A DNA stretch of 64,000 bases from Streptococcus mitis (GTDB lineage: Bacteria; Bacillota; Bacilli; Lactobacillales; Streptococcaceae): contig NZ_CP047883.1 of NCBI RefSeq assembly GCF_013305725.1, positions 1,281,001-1,345,000 on the forward strand, written 5' to 3'. The translations under genes and the position numbers were made by a program. Every line of letters begins with the position of its first letter. Position 1 is the stretch's first letter. Under the pieces are notes generated by a model. The model was not told the origin of the DNA. It made no database searches and saw nothing but the letters and a program-made list of their open reading frames with translations. This document shows, piece after piece, positions 27,255 through 35,841 of the stretch.

Positions 27255-27577
27255 GGTTTTCCCCCCTTCTTAATCCCTTCTACTTTTTGACTCAAATCGT
27301 CCCATTGTTGCCAAAAGACCGAGACACGCTCTTCTCCTTCTTTGGTTAACGAAAAATACTTCCGATCTGGACCATCTGGAGACGGACGCATGTCGCCTCT
27401 TATCCATTGATTTTTTTCTAACTTTTGCAACAAAGGATAAATAGTTCCTGGAACGATAGTATCAAATCCAGCCTCTCGCAAAGTCTGAACCAACTCATAA
27501 CCATACCGCTCTTTTTGACCAATCATATCCAAGACACAACCTTCAAGAACACCTTTTAATAGTTGAGTTTCCTTCAT
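27251..27577 (-). CDS. PadR family transcriptional regulator
   Basis: 108-residue winged-helix regulator: LLKGVLEGCVLDMIGQKERYGYELVQTLREAGF is the PadR helix pair, TIVPGTIYPLLQKLEKNQWI the recognition helix, and GPDRKYFSLTKEGEE the wing. The short C-terminal helix fits subfamily 2. It is first in a two-gene operon with the membrane protein, an arrangement used for autoregulated envelope-stress operons. Confidence 0.9.
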   Translation of the reverse strand: MKETQLLKGVLEGCVLDMIGQKERYGYELVQTLREAGFDTIVPGTIYPLLQKLEKNQWIRGDMRPSPDGPDRKYFSLTKEGEERVSVFWQQWDDLSQKVEGIKKGGKP

Positions 27578-27678
27578 TCCTTCTCCCTTCTAATCTATTC
27601 TGTAATACCTACTAGTAGCTTCATCTATAATATACCACTTTCACACTAGTTTGTAAAGCATAATAGTTAAATAAAAAA

Positions 27679-27708
27679 ACGACAACCACTTTTCAGCAGT
27701 TATCGTTG
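27679..27708 (-). terminator. lytB terminator
   Basis: Imperfect stem AACGATAACTGCTG with its partner in GTGGTTGTCGTT on the minus strand, followed by TTTTTTTATTT. It lies just after the lytB stop. Confidence 0.75.
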
Positions 27709-27716
27709 CTTATCTT

Positions 27717-29621
27717 TTAATCTTTTCCACCAAGTCGGCTATTGATATTCATCATGATACTAGCTATTTTTTCACCCCAGTACGGATCTGATGCATAGCG
27801 AACATTCATTCCTGTCGCTTTATTTCCAAGGTGATCTCTTCCACGGTCAATATAGTTCTCACGAATCCACTTGGCCGCACCAAGAATTCCTTTATCTACA
27901 TCATCAAATTTCTTAGCTGAATCATAGGGACTAGTATCGTAAGCAGCTATTCCGAAGAAGTTATTTTTATCATTAGCAATTTGGCTTCGTCCCCAAGCAC
28001 TTTCTAGCGCACTATGAGCCATTAAATAGAGGGCATTGACACCATAACGTTTTTCAGCTTCTTTAAAAATTGCTCCTTTACCAGCAAGACGGCTGTCTCG
28101 GATATTCATCATCGAATAAACTCTATTTAATTCATCCGCACTATAGTTGGTTGGTTCAGTTAAATTCTTGAAAAGGAAACGATTTTTGATAGTAAACCCA
28201 TCGAAATGTTCTCCATCCTTTGAATAATACTTCTTACCAATTTTCATAGCTGAAGTATGTGGAGCTACCCGAATACTAGTGTATGGAGACAGTTCATGAT
28301 ATAGGAATCTTCCGTCAGTAGTATAGTGAGGAATAAACTCACTTCCTTCCTCAACTAAAGCCAAATCACTTTGATTCATATAACCAGACAAGCCTGATAT
28401 TGAAATAGCTAGACGACTACCCTTGCTTTTAGAGCCATCATGGGTCACAATACTTCCCTGATTGACATAGCTCAAAATATCTCCTGATTCGCTATAAATA
28501 TAGGCTGTGATTGGTTTAACCTTAAAATATTTGGGGCTTTGAATCCACTTTCCATCACTCTGGAAGAAATACTCTTTATTTTTGATGTTAAAACCACCAG
28601 TAACATAACTTCCATCTTCTTTTAGGTAGTACCATGCATTGTAGTTAGGATCAAAAATCCATTCATTCTTGGCCATATAACCACCAGATTTGAGGTAATA
28701 ATCACCAATCCATTCATGTGAAGCATAAGCACCACCTGATTTTAGGTAAAACCAGCTATTATAAGATTTATCAAAAATCCATTCTTTTTCAGCCATTGCT
28801 CCACTATTTTTTAGATAGTAAGCATTTTTCCACTGATTACTGGCCATCACACCATCATTATTAAAATAATACCATGTGCCCTTAATTTTTTCCCATTTAT
28901 TACGAAGGATCTTTCCTGAATCTGTAGCATAATACCATTTATCAGTAATCTTTACCCAAGCATTTTGAACCATCGCCCCACTACTATTAAGAAGATAATC
29001 GTTCACTAGAGCATTGCTAGCCATGACTCCATCTTGGTTGAAGTAATACCAAACATTGCCAATTTTTTCCCATCTATTACGAACAATCTTTCCTGAATCT
29101 GTAGCATAATACCATTTATCAGCAATTTTCACCCAGGAATTTTCTACCATTGCTCCACTAGTATGAAAAGCATAGTCATTAACAATTCTATTGCTGGCCA
29201 TGATTCCGTGTTGATCAAAGAAATACCAGACACTCGCAATCTTTTTCCAGTTTTTGATTGGTTGATTATTCTCATAAAAAAGCCATTTCCCATGCTCTTT
29301 CTGCCAACCATTCTTATGAGATTCTTCAACTTTTTCTTTATTTGAAATAGCCTCTTTTTTAGAATTATTTTCTTTTACAACAACTGGTTCTTTCTTTTTT
29401 TCCGTCTTTTCAGTTTCATTCTTTGTATTTTCAACAACTTTTTTCTCTTCTGATGCTGGTGTCTGATTTTTATCTTTAGAAGACTGATTTTTGTCCACAG
29501 AGTGACTCTTATTCGTCGTTTGACTTTGGTCCGTTGTTTTACTATCTTCAGCAGAGACTGATGTTGTGGGCACAATTGCCAATGCAAGAACTGCTGTACT
29601 TACAAGTAGTATTCTCTTCAT
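27717..29621 (-). CDS. lytB: LytB-type choline-binding endo-beta-N-acetylglucosaminidase
   Basis: Secreted murein hydrolase needed to separate daughter cells. Signal peptide at residues 1-24 (ends SVSA). A Lys/Thr/Glu-rich linker spans 25-100. About 12-13 choline-binding repeats (WYYFNQDGVMASN type) cover ~103-355. A linker SH3b-like domain follows (~370-460), then the GH73-type catalytic domain with AHSALESAWGRSQ (catalytic Glu about 540) and the C-terminus YWGEKIASIMMNINSRLGGKD shared with pneumococcal LytB. 634 residues. The linker before the repeats differs from the pneumococcal protein as I recall it. It neighbours pyrDb as in pneumococcus. Confidence 0.9.
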   Translation of the reverse strand: MKRILLVSTAVLALAIVPTTSVSAEDSKTTDQSQTTNKSHSVDKNQSSKDKNQTPASEEKKVVENTKNETEKTEKKKEPVVVKENNSKKEAISNKEKVEESHKNGWQKEHGKWLFYENNQPIKNWKKIASVWYFFDQHGIMASNRIVNDYAFHTSGAMVENSWVKIADKWYYATDSGKIVRNRWEKIGNVWYYFNQDGVMASNALVNDYLLNSSGAMVQNAWVKITDKWYYATDSGKILRNKWEKIKGTWYYFNNDGVMASNQWKNAYYLKNSGAMAEKEWIFDKSYNSWFYLKSGGAYASHEWIGDYYLKSGGYMAKNEWIFDPNYNAWYYLKEDGSYVTGGFNIKNKEYFFQSDGKWIQSPKYFKVKPITAYIYSESGDILSYVNQGSIVTHDGSKSKGSRLAISISGLSGYMNQSDLALVEEGSEFIPHYTTDGRFLYHELSPYTSIRVAPHTSAMKIGKKYYSKDGEHFDGFTIKNRFLFKNLTEPTNYSADELNRVYSMMNIRDSRLAGKGAIFKEAEKRYGVNALYLMAHSALESAWGRSQIANDKNNFFGIAAYDTSPYDSAKKFDDVDKGILGAAKWIRENYIDRGRDHLGNKATGMNVRYASDPYWGEKIASIMMNINSRLGGKD

Positions 29622-29669
29622 TTTGCTCCCCTAAGTAGATATTCATCTACATCATTCGTAATTAACTTT

Positions 29670-29678
29670 ATTTTAACA
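29670..29678 (-). promoter_or_regulatory. Extended -10 promoter for lytB
   Basis: TGTTAAAAT on the minus strand, about 49 bp before the ATG, with a GGGGAGC ribosome site. Confidence 0.5.
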
Positions 29679-29748
29679 TAGTTAAAATATGAAAATATTA
29701 CAAAATGATGAAAATTATGTGTCTTATTGACGATAATGATACCCTAGC

Positions 29749-31498
<1,750 letters not shown>

Positions 31499-31683
31499 GA
31501 CTTTTCCTCCTTAAATTTTAAGGGGATCAGATAAAGAAAAGACCTTGCTAGTGCAAGGCCTCAGTTAAAATCGTACAAGACAAGAGAGCACACTCAAAAA
31601 GTCTCCTCTAGAAAATTGTACTATTCTTTTATCTGACACCTTGTGAGTCTCTCTGGACTCCCCTTAAAGGTTAAATTTTTATT
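31499..31683 (-). promoter_or_regulatory. PyrR-type attenuator leader of pyrK-pyrDb
   Basis: Transcribed leader. Near its start, on the minus strand, AGTCCAGAGAGACT (31646-31659) matches the conserved PyrR-binding hairpin loop. At its end, CCTTGC-ACTA-GCAAGG followed by TCTTTTCTTT (31558-31532) is the intrinsic terminator. Between them, an antiterminator can pair in part with the AGGCC arm. UMP-loaded PyrR is expected to favour termination. Confidence 0.85.
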
Positions 31684-31712
31684 AGTATACTCTTTCAGCT
31701 AAAAAAAGTCAA
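31684..31712 (-). promoter_or_regulatory. pyrK-pyrDb promoter
   Basis: TTGACT and TATACT with exactly 17 bp between them on the minus strand. The -35 box is part of the gloA terminator stem. Confidence 0.75.
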
Positions 31713-31738
31713 GTAGAAAACGAACATTCTACTTGACC
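31700..31738 (-). terminator. gloA terminator
   Basis: Ten-bp perfect stem GTCAAGTAGA/TCTACTTGAC with an 11-nt loop, followed by TTTTTTT on the minus strand. Confidence 0.85.
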
Positions 31739-31746
31739 TCACGAGA

Positions 31747-32127
31747 TTATTTTTCACGAATGACTTCGACCTTGTAGCCATCAGGGTCTTTTACAAAGTA
31801 ATAGTTAGGTGCAGTTCCTGGTAGACCATTTGGCTCAGTCACTTCATATCCTTTTGCACTATGCTCTTGATGAAGCGCCTCAAGATCAGGTGTACTGAGG
31901 GCGATATGGGCAAATCCATCTCCAACCACATAAGGACCATGATCGTAGTTATAAGTCAACTCCAACTCATAGTCATCACCCTCAAGACCTAGATAGACAA
32001 TCGTGAAGGCATGGTCTGGAAAATCTCTGCGACGCAATTCTTTAAAACCAAAAGCATCTTGATAAAATGCGATTGATTTTTCAAGATTTTCTACTCGCAA
32101 GCAAGTGTGTAGCATTTTTGAAGCCAT
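31747..32127 (-). CDS. gloA: Lactoylglutathione lyase (glyoxalase I) family protein
   Basis: 126-residue VOC-fold metalloenzyme that isomerises the methylglyoxal hemithioacetal. Blocks MLHTCLRVENLEKSIAFYQDAFG, YELELTYNYDH, HIALSTPDLEAL and YYFVKDPDGYKVEVI contain the four metal ligands (His, Glu, His, Glu). The start MASKML has AAAGGAGAAAAAT upstream; the longer frame overlaps the rplT terminator. Streptococci lack abundant glutathione synthesis, so the thiol substrate is uncertain. Confidence 0.92.
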   Translation of the reverse strand: MASKMLHTCLRVENLEKSIAFYQDAFGFKELRRRDFPDHAFTIVYLGLEGDDYELELTYNYDHGPYVVGDGFAHIALSTPDLEALHQEHSAKGYEVTEPNGLPGTAPNYYFVKDPDGYKVEVIREK

Positions 32128-32144
32128 ATTTTTCTCCTTTATTT

Positions 32145-32177
32145 TCAAAAAGACTGGGACAATCCTGTTCCAGTCTT
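32145..32177 (-). terminator. infC-rpmI-rplT terminator
   Basis: Stem AAGACTGGRACA type (32150-32160 with 32167-32177, one G-T pair) and TTTTTG on the minus strand. It is also the start of the gloA leader. Confidence 0.8.
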
Positions 32178-32185
32178 ATCTGTTA

Positions 32186-32545
32186 TTATTTACCAAGTTT
32201 TGCTTTCGCTGCATCTGCAAGAGCTGTGAAAGCTGCTGCATCGTTAACAGCCAAGTCAGCAAGCATTTTACGGTTAACTTCGATCTCAGCCAATTTCAAA
32301 CCATGCATCAATTGTGAGTATGAAAGTCCGTTCATACGAGCTGCCGCATTGATACGAGTGATCCACAATTTGCGGAAGTCACGTTTTTTCTGACGACGGT
32401 CACGGTATGCATAGTAGTAAGAGTTCATTACTTGTTCTTTTGCAGTACGGAACAAGATGTGTTTAGCTCCATAGTAACCTTTTGCTAATTTAAGAATACG
32501 TTTACGACGTTTGCGTGATACAACGCCACCTTTAACACGTGCCAT
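32186..32545 (-). CDS. rplT: 50S ribosomal protein L20
   Basis: 119-residue protein that binds 23S rRNA early in assembly and acts as translational repressor of its operon in other Firmicutes. [32 protein letters not shown] is the conserved basic N-terminal helix and [23 protein letters not shown] the globular domain. It is the last gene of infC-rpmI-rplT. Confidence 0.98.
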   Translation of the reverse strand: MARVKGGVVSRKRRKRILKLAKGYYGAKHILFRTAKEQVMNSYYYAYRDRRQKKRDFRKLWITRINAAARMNGLSYSQLMHGLKLAEIEVNRKMLADLAVNDAAAFTALADAAKAKLGK

Positions 32546-32596
32546 GTTTTATTTCCTCCAAATATTTCCTAGAATTGTTTACTTACTGTTAGGCTA

Positions 32597-32797
32597 TTAT
32601 TTCAAGCGAGTAAGCATTGCTTTGATACGTTTGTAATCTCCTGAATGCACCATAGATGCTTTACGAAGATGACGACGTTGTTTCTTAGTTTTTCCGTGGA
32701 AACGGTGAGAAGTGTAAGCACGGAAACGTTTAAGTCCACCAGAACCTGTACGTTTGAAACGTTTAGCTGATGCGCGGTGTGTTTTTTGTTTTGGCAT
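32597..32797 (-). CDS. rpmI: 50S ribosomal protein L35
   Basis: 66-residue, highly basic protein: [20 protein letters not shown] then [16 protein letters not shown], the family signature. It lies between infC and rplT, and a TAAAGGAGAAAAAATC ribosome site precedes it. Confidence 0.98.
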   Translation of the reverse strand: MPKQKTHRASAKRFKRTGSGGLKRFRAYTSHRFHGKTKKQRRHLRKASMVHSGDYKRIKAMLTRLK

Positions 32798-32829
32798 GAT
32801 TTTTTCTCCTTTATTTAACTTTCTGACAA

Positions 32830-33360
32830 TTATTTTTTGTCAGTCGCTGGCGCCAATTGCATGAACATTTGACGTCCATCCATTTTAGCACGTTGTTCGA
32901 TGATGGCAATATCTTGAGTTGCTTCAGCAAACTCGGCTAAAACTTTTGCACCAATCTCTTTATGGGTAATCATACGACCCTTAAAGCGAATAGATACCTT
33001 AACTTTATTTCCTTTTTCAAGGAATTTGCGTGCATTGCGAAGTTTTGTATCAAAGTCACCTTTGTCAATAGTTGGACTTAGACGAACTTCTTTCACAGTA
33101 ACAACACTTTGTTTTTTACGTTGTTCTTTTTGCTTCTTCTGGTACTCAAACTTGAACTTACCGTAGTCCATAATTTTTGCAACAGGCGGTTTGGCTTGGG
33201 GTTGAATCAATACTAGGTCAACATTAGCGTTATCAGCTAAAGCTTGCGCTTCACTGAGTGGCTTGATGCCTAGCTGTTCTCCTTCAAGACCAATCAAGCG
33301 AACTTCACGTACACGAATCTCATCATTGATGAATAAGTCTTGCTTTGCTATGGTTTTCAC
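32830..33360 (-). CDS. infC: Translation initiation factor IF-3
   Basis: Binds the 30S subunit and monitors start-codon choice. N-domain [20 protein letters not shown], linker [23 protein letters not shown] and C-domain [36 protein letters not shown] are all present. I choose GTG at 33360 (176 residues, VKTIAKQD). A TTG nine codons upstream lies in the T-tract of a leader attenuator hairpin and has no ribosome site, although some annotations use it. Non-ATG starts are typical for infC. Confidence 0.93.
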
Positions 33361-33379
33361 CTCTTTTGTTTTATTAGAG

Positions 33380-33415
33380 AAAAACAATAGCGGACTCGTA
33401 AATATACAAGCCCGC
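33380..33415 (-). promoter_or_regulatory. Attenuator hairpin in infC leader
   Basis: Ten-bp stem (33406-33415 with 33390-33399, two wobble pairs), 6-nt loop ATATTT, and TATTGTTTTT after it on the minus strand. This is a terminator-like structure only ~20 nt before the infC start. It fits an L20-responsive attenuator. Confidence 0.65.
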
Positions 33416-33515
33416 ACGTTATGATAGCGTTTCTTAGAAACTTTTCATCCGTAGGGCCAGGCAACTTAATGTCACAAGGCGAGAAGCTCTCACTTCTGCT
33501 TTTCTCAACTTTTAT
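33416..33515 (-). promoter_or_regulatory. infC 5' leader, upstream part
   Basis: About 100 nt of leader between the transcription start and the attenuator. It contains GAGAAAAGCAG/CTTCTC-type pairing and TTTCT-AAGAAA. It corresponds in position to known ribosomal-protein leaders controlling infC-rpmI-rplT. The precise L20 site cannot be proven by eye. Confidence 0.5.
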
Positions 33516-33544
33516 ATGATACCAAGTTTTCTAGCCCTTGTCAA
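33516..33544 (-). promoter_or_regulatory. infC operon promoter
   Basis: Perfect -35 TTGACA and -10 TATCAT with 17-bp spacing on the minus strand. It is the strongest consensus promoter in this part of the window. Confidence 0.8.
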
Positions 33545-33667
33545 GATAAAAAGTTATTTTTTTGAAAAGTTTGTGTTTGTATTTTGCCTTGATTTCCTAA
33601 TAAACAAGAGAGAAGCAAGTTGATTCTCTCCCTATGTTAGTTTTTCCTTAGCTTCCCTATAGGAATG

Positions 33668-34852
33668 CTAAGACCTATTAAAAACTTCCTTTTTACGTGA
33701 ACTTCCCCATCTTTCGATAAATAGAATCCCCACTAACAAAAGGATAATCAGGCAAGGAAGTAAAACTAGCCCCATGTCCCAATTTAGATTGACATTATCA
33801 ATTTGCTTAGGTAATCTTCCAGACAAAATCTCTACTGAACGCAAGTAAGTAAAGGGAATCAGATGTGCAATCTTTTGAAGAGGCTGAATTGTTTGAATAC
33901 CAAACAATAAGCCAACAATCCCAATAAGTGAAAGAAAGAGGACAGGCATTTTTTGCTTGAAAAAGTAAGCAATCAAGTACACTACTTCCACAATGACGAT
34001 AAAGGCTAAGAAAGCTAATAACAAGCCAGGAAATAACATATCTTGTATCTTTCCAATAGTTACCTCTTGATTCACTAAGCTATAAATCGGGTAGGGATAA
34101 TCTAACTGTCCAAAACCACTTATCAGACTTCCTACTAGAAAAGAAAATCCGCTGATTCCGATAAACAGCACAGTTACATAGCCCACTCCAACTCCAAGGG
34201 AGGACATGGCAAATGCCACTTTTGAAAAAGGATATAACTGAGCTGTGTCCAGATGATTTTGATATCTTTCTGCAAATAGTTGCGTTAGCATAAAAATAAT
34301 AGCAATCACAAACAAGGTTGGGATGATAGCCTCTAAAATCCAGATAATCTGATCAATCCCGTGGGTCGGAAACTCCAAAGTATGTGCTTTTATGTTCAAG
34401 GGATACAGGGCTTGGTAAATCTTTCGTTGGCGGTCAACCGCCATTTTAAAGTCAGAGCTAATAGTCGGGTTATTTGATATCATTTCATAATTCTTCTCTT
34501 CATCTTGCCACTGCAAATAGTAGGCTTCTTTCCATCGCCCTTCTTTTAATAAAGTCAGAATTTCTGTCTTTTGAGTCGAAAGATTTTTTTGCCCGTCTAA
34601 AGTATTTTTAGCAATCTGGTATTCCTCCGAGCTGGTATCAGATATTTGGGAGAGTTTCTCTTCATATTCATTGATGATTCTCTCATCTTTTACAAGACTG
34701 GTTTCCAACTCGCTCTCCAAGCTGTGTGAGTTTGCAGTCCGACTATTTAAATAAAAGGTAACACCGAGTCCAGATACAAATAAAGCTAAGATAATCCAGT
34801 TTAAGCGACTTTTGAAAACTTTTTTCAATAAAAATAGACTAACATCTTTCAT
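33668..34852 (-). CDS. ABC-2 type transporter permease
   Basis: 394-residue membrane protein. One segment lies near the N-terminus (LNWIILALFVSGLGVTFYL), followed by a ~140-residue extracytoplasmic charged region (LETSLVKDERIINEYEEKLSQ). About five to six segments follow from residue 165 on. This is the ABC-2 permease topology. It lies 3 bp after the ATPase gene. With the tyrosine-rich peptide gene upstream, it may export or protect against that peptide. Gene order peptide-ATPase-permease next to comEC is, as I recall, also found in pneumococcus. Confidence 0.8.
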   Translation of the reverse strand: MKDVSLFLLKKVFKSRLNWIILALFVSGLGVTFYLNSRTANSHSLESELETSLVKDERIINEYEEKLSQISDTSSEEYQIAKNTLDGQKNLSTQKTEILTLLKEGRWKEAYYLQWQDEEKNYEMISNNPTISSDFKMAVDRQRKIYQALYPLNIKAHTLEFPTHGIDQIIWILEAIIPTLFVIAIIFMLTQLFAERYQNHLDTAQLYPFSKVAFAMSSLGVGVGYVTVLFIGISGFSFLVGSLISGFGQLDYPYPIYSLVNQEVTIGKIQDMLFPGLLLAFLAFIVIVEVVYLIAYFFKQKMPVLFLSLIGIVGLLFGIQTIQPLQKIAHLIPFTYLRSVEILSGRLPKQIDNVNLNWDMGLVLLPCLIILLLVGILFIERWGSSRKKEVFNRS

Positions 34853-34855
34853 AAA

Positions 34856-35443
34856 CTAAACCTCTTCTATTTGCCCCTGATGAATGGTTACTACTCTATC
34901 GCAGACATCAAGCAACTCTTCCTTATAGTGGGAACTTAAAAGAACCAGCTGCTCTTGTCTATCGATTTGTGCTAGCCTATCAAAAAACTTCTGTCGATAA
35001 TACTCATCTAAGCCATTTGTAATCTCATCCATAAGCCAGCATTTCGCCTGACTGAGGAAATACATGGCAATCACTAAGCGTTGCTTCATGCCTAAGGAAT
35101 ACTTGCGAATGGGAAGGCTGATATAGTCAGACATTTCCCAATAGGTAATTTCATCCCCCAAGTTCAGCCCTGACTTCCAGATGTTCTTGATAAGGCGAAG
35201 ATAGTCCATCCCACTTAAGTTTCCATCCAGCCATTCAACGCTCTCATAATAAAATAAAGAAGGATGGGCTACAATATTTCCGCTACTTATAGGAATTAAA
35301 TTGCTAATGGCGCGGAACAGTGTCGTCTTTCCAGAGCCATTTATAGCAAGAATACCATAAATCCTACCCTTTTCAAATGTAAAATCAACATCTTGTAAGA
35401 TGACTTGTCGCGTTTTTAAGGTCACATGAGTAAGATGCAACAT
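34856..35443 (-). CDS. ABC transporter ATPase (ABC-2 partner)
   Basis: Compact 195-residue ATPase. Walker A is AINGSGKTT, the signature is YSLGMKQR (LSGGQ position degenerate as SLGMK, common in ABC-2 exporters), Walker B is CWLMDEITNGLD, and the switch His is in LLSSHYKEE. It is about 20-30 residues shorter than the usual ~220. It is second in the three-gene unit. Confidence 0.88.
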   Translation of the reverse strand: MLHLTHVTLKTRQVILQDVDFTFEKGRIYGILAINGSGKTTLFRAISNLIPISSGNIVAHPSLFYYESVEWLDGNLSGMDYLRLIKNIWKSGLNLGDEITYWEMSDYISLPIRKYSLGMKQRLVIAMYFLSQAKCWLMDEITNGLDEYYRQKFFDRLAQIDRQEQLVLLSSHYKEELLDVCDRVVTIHQGQIEEV

Positions 35444-35475
35444 AACTAGCCCTCCTTTTTATCACTCTTTAAGGA

Positions 35476-35700
35476 TTAATAGCCTCCGCTGTAGTAGTTT
35501 AGTACCTCATAACAATCGTAATTCCAACCAGAACCAATTTTATATTCAGAATAGCTGTCATAACGATACCATAACAGGGGATTAATATAGTTATATCTCT
35601 GGGAATTCATACTAGACTTATAGTAGATATTCCAATCATACCTATAAGTTTTAAGAACGCTCTCAGCAGATATACTGGACTGAAATAGACCAATAATCAT
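35476..35700 (-). CDS. Tyrosine-rich small secreted-type peptide, N-terminus uncertain
   Basis: 74 residues, 15 Tyr and 3 Trp, for example YRYDSYSEYKIGSGWNYDCY and YYSGGY at the end. The beginning IIGLFQSSISAES looks like the end of a signal peptide (cleavage after SISA). In-frame upstream codons read KPLKISKNRLIS then a TAG stop, so the basic half of a signal peptide seems to be cut off. No ribosome site precedes the ATG. It is first in the unit with the ABC-2 transporter. I do not recognise the family. It may be a bacteriocin-like or cell-surface peptide, or a decaying gene. Confidence 0.5.
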   Translation of the reverse strand: MIIGLFQSSISAESVLKTYRYDWNIYYKSSMNSQRYNYINPLLWYRYDSYSEYKIGSGWNYDCYEVLNYYSGGY

Positions 35701-35769
35701 AAACTAACTAATTAAACGATTTTTACTAATTTTTAATGGTTTTATATCATTAATATTGAATACGCTTTC

Positions 35770-35798
35770 ATTATATCGTTTTTATCATTATTATGCAA
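35770..35798 (-). promoter_or_regulatory. Promoter of the peptide/ABC-2 operon
   Basis: TTGCAT and TATAAT, 17-bp spacing, minus strand. The leader is about 63 nt. Confidence 0.75.
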
Positions 35799-35841
35799 CA
35801 GATTTTTAGTTTATTTTACTAATATATAATATTTGTCCTTC

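Noticed and set aside
29654..29661. TACGAATG near lytB as a possible cin-box
   Set aside because: The last base differs from TACGAATA and the motif lies downstream of a good extended -10 for lytB; probably chance.
33361..33417. Upstream GTG and TTG starts of infC
   Set aside because: They fall within the attenuator hairpin or its T-tract and have no ribosome site.
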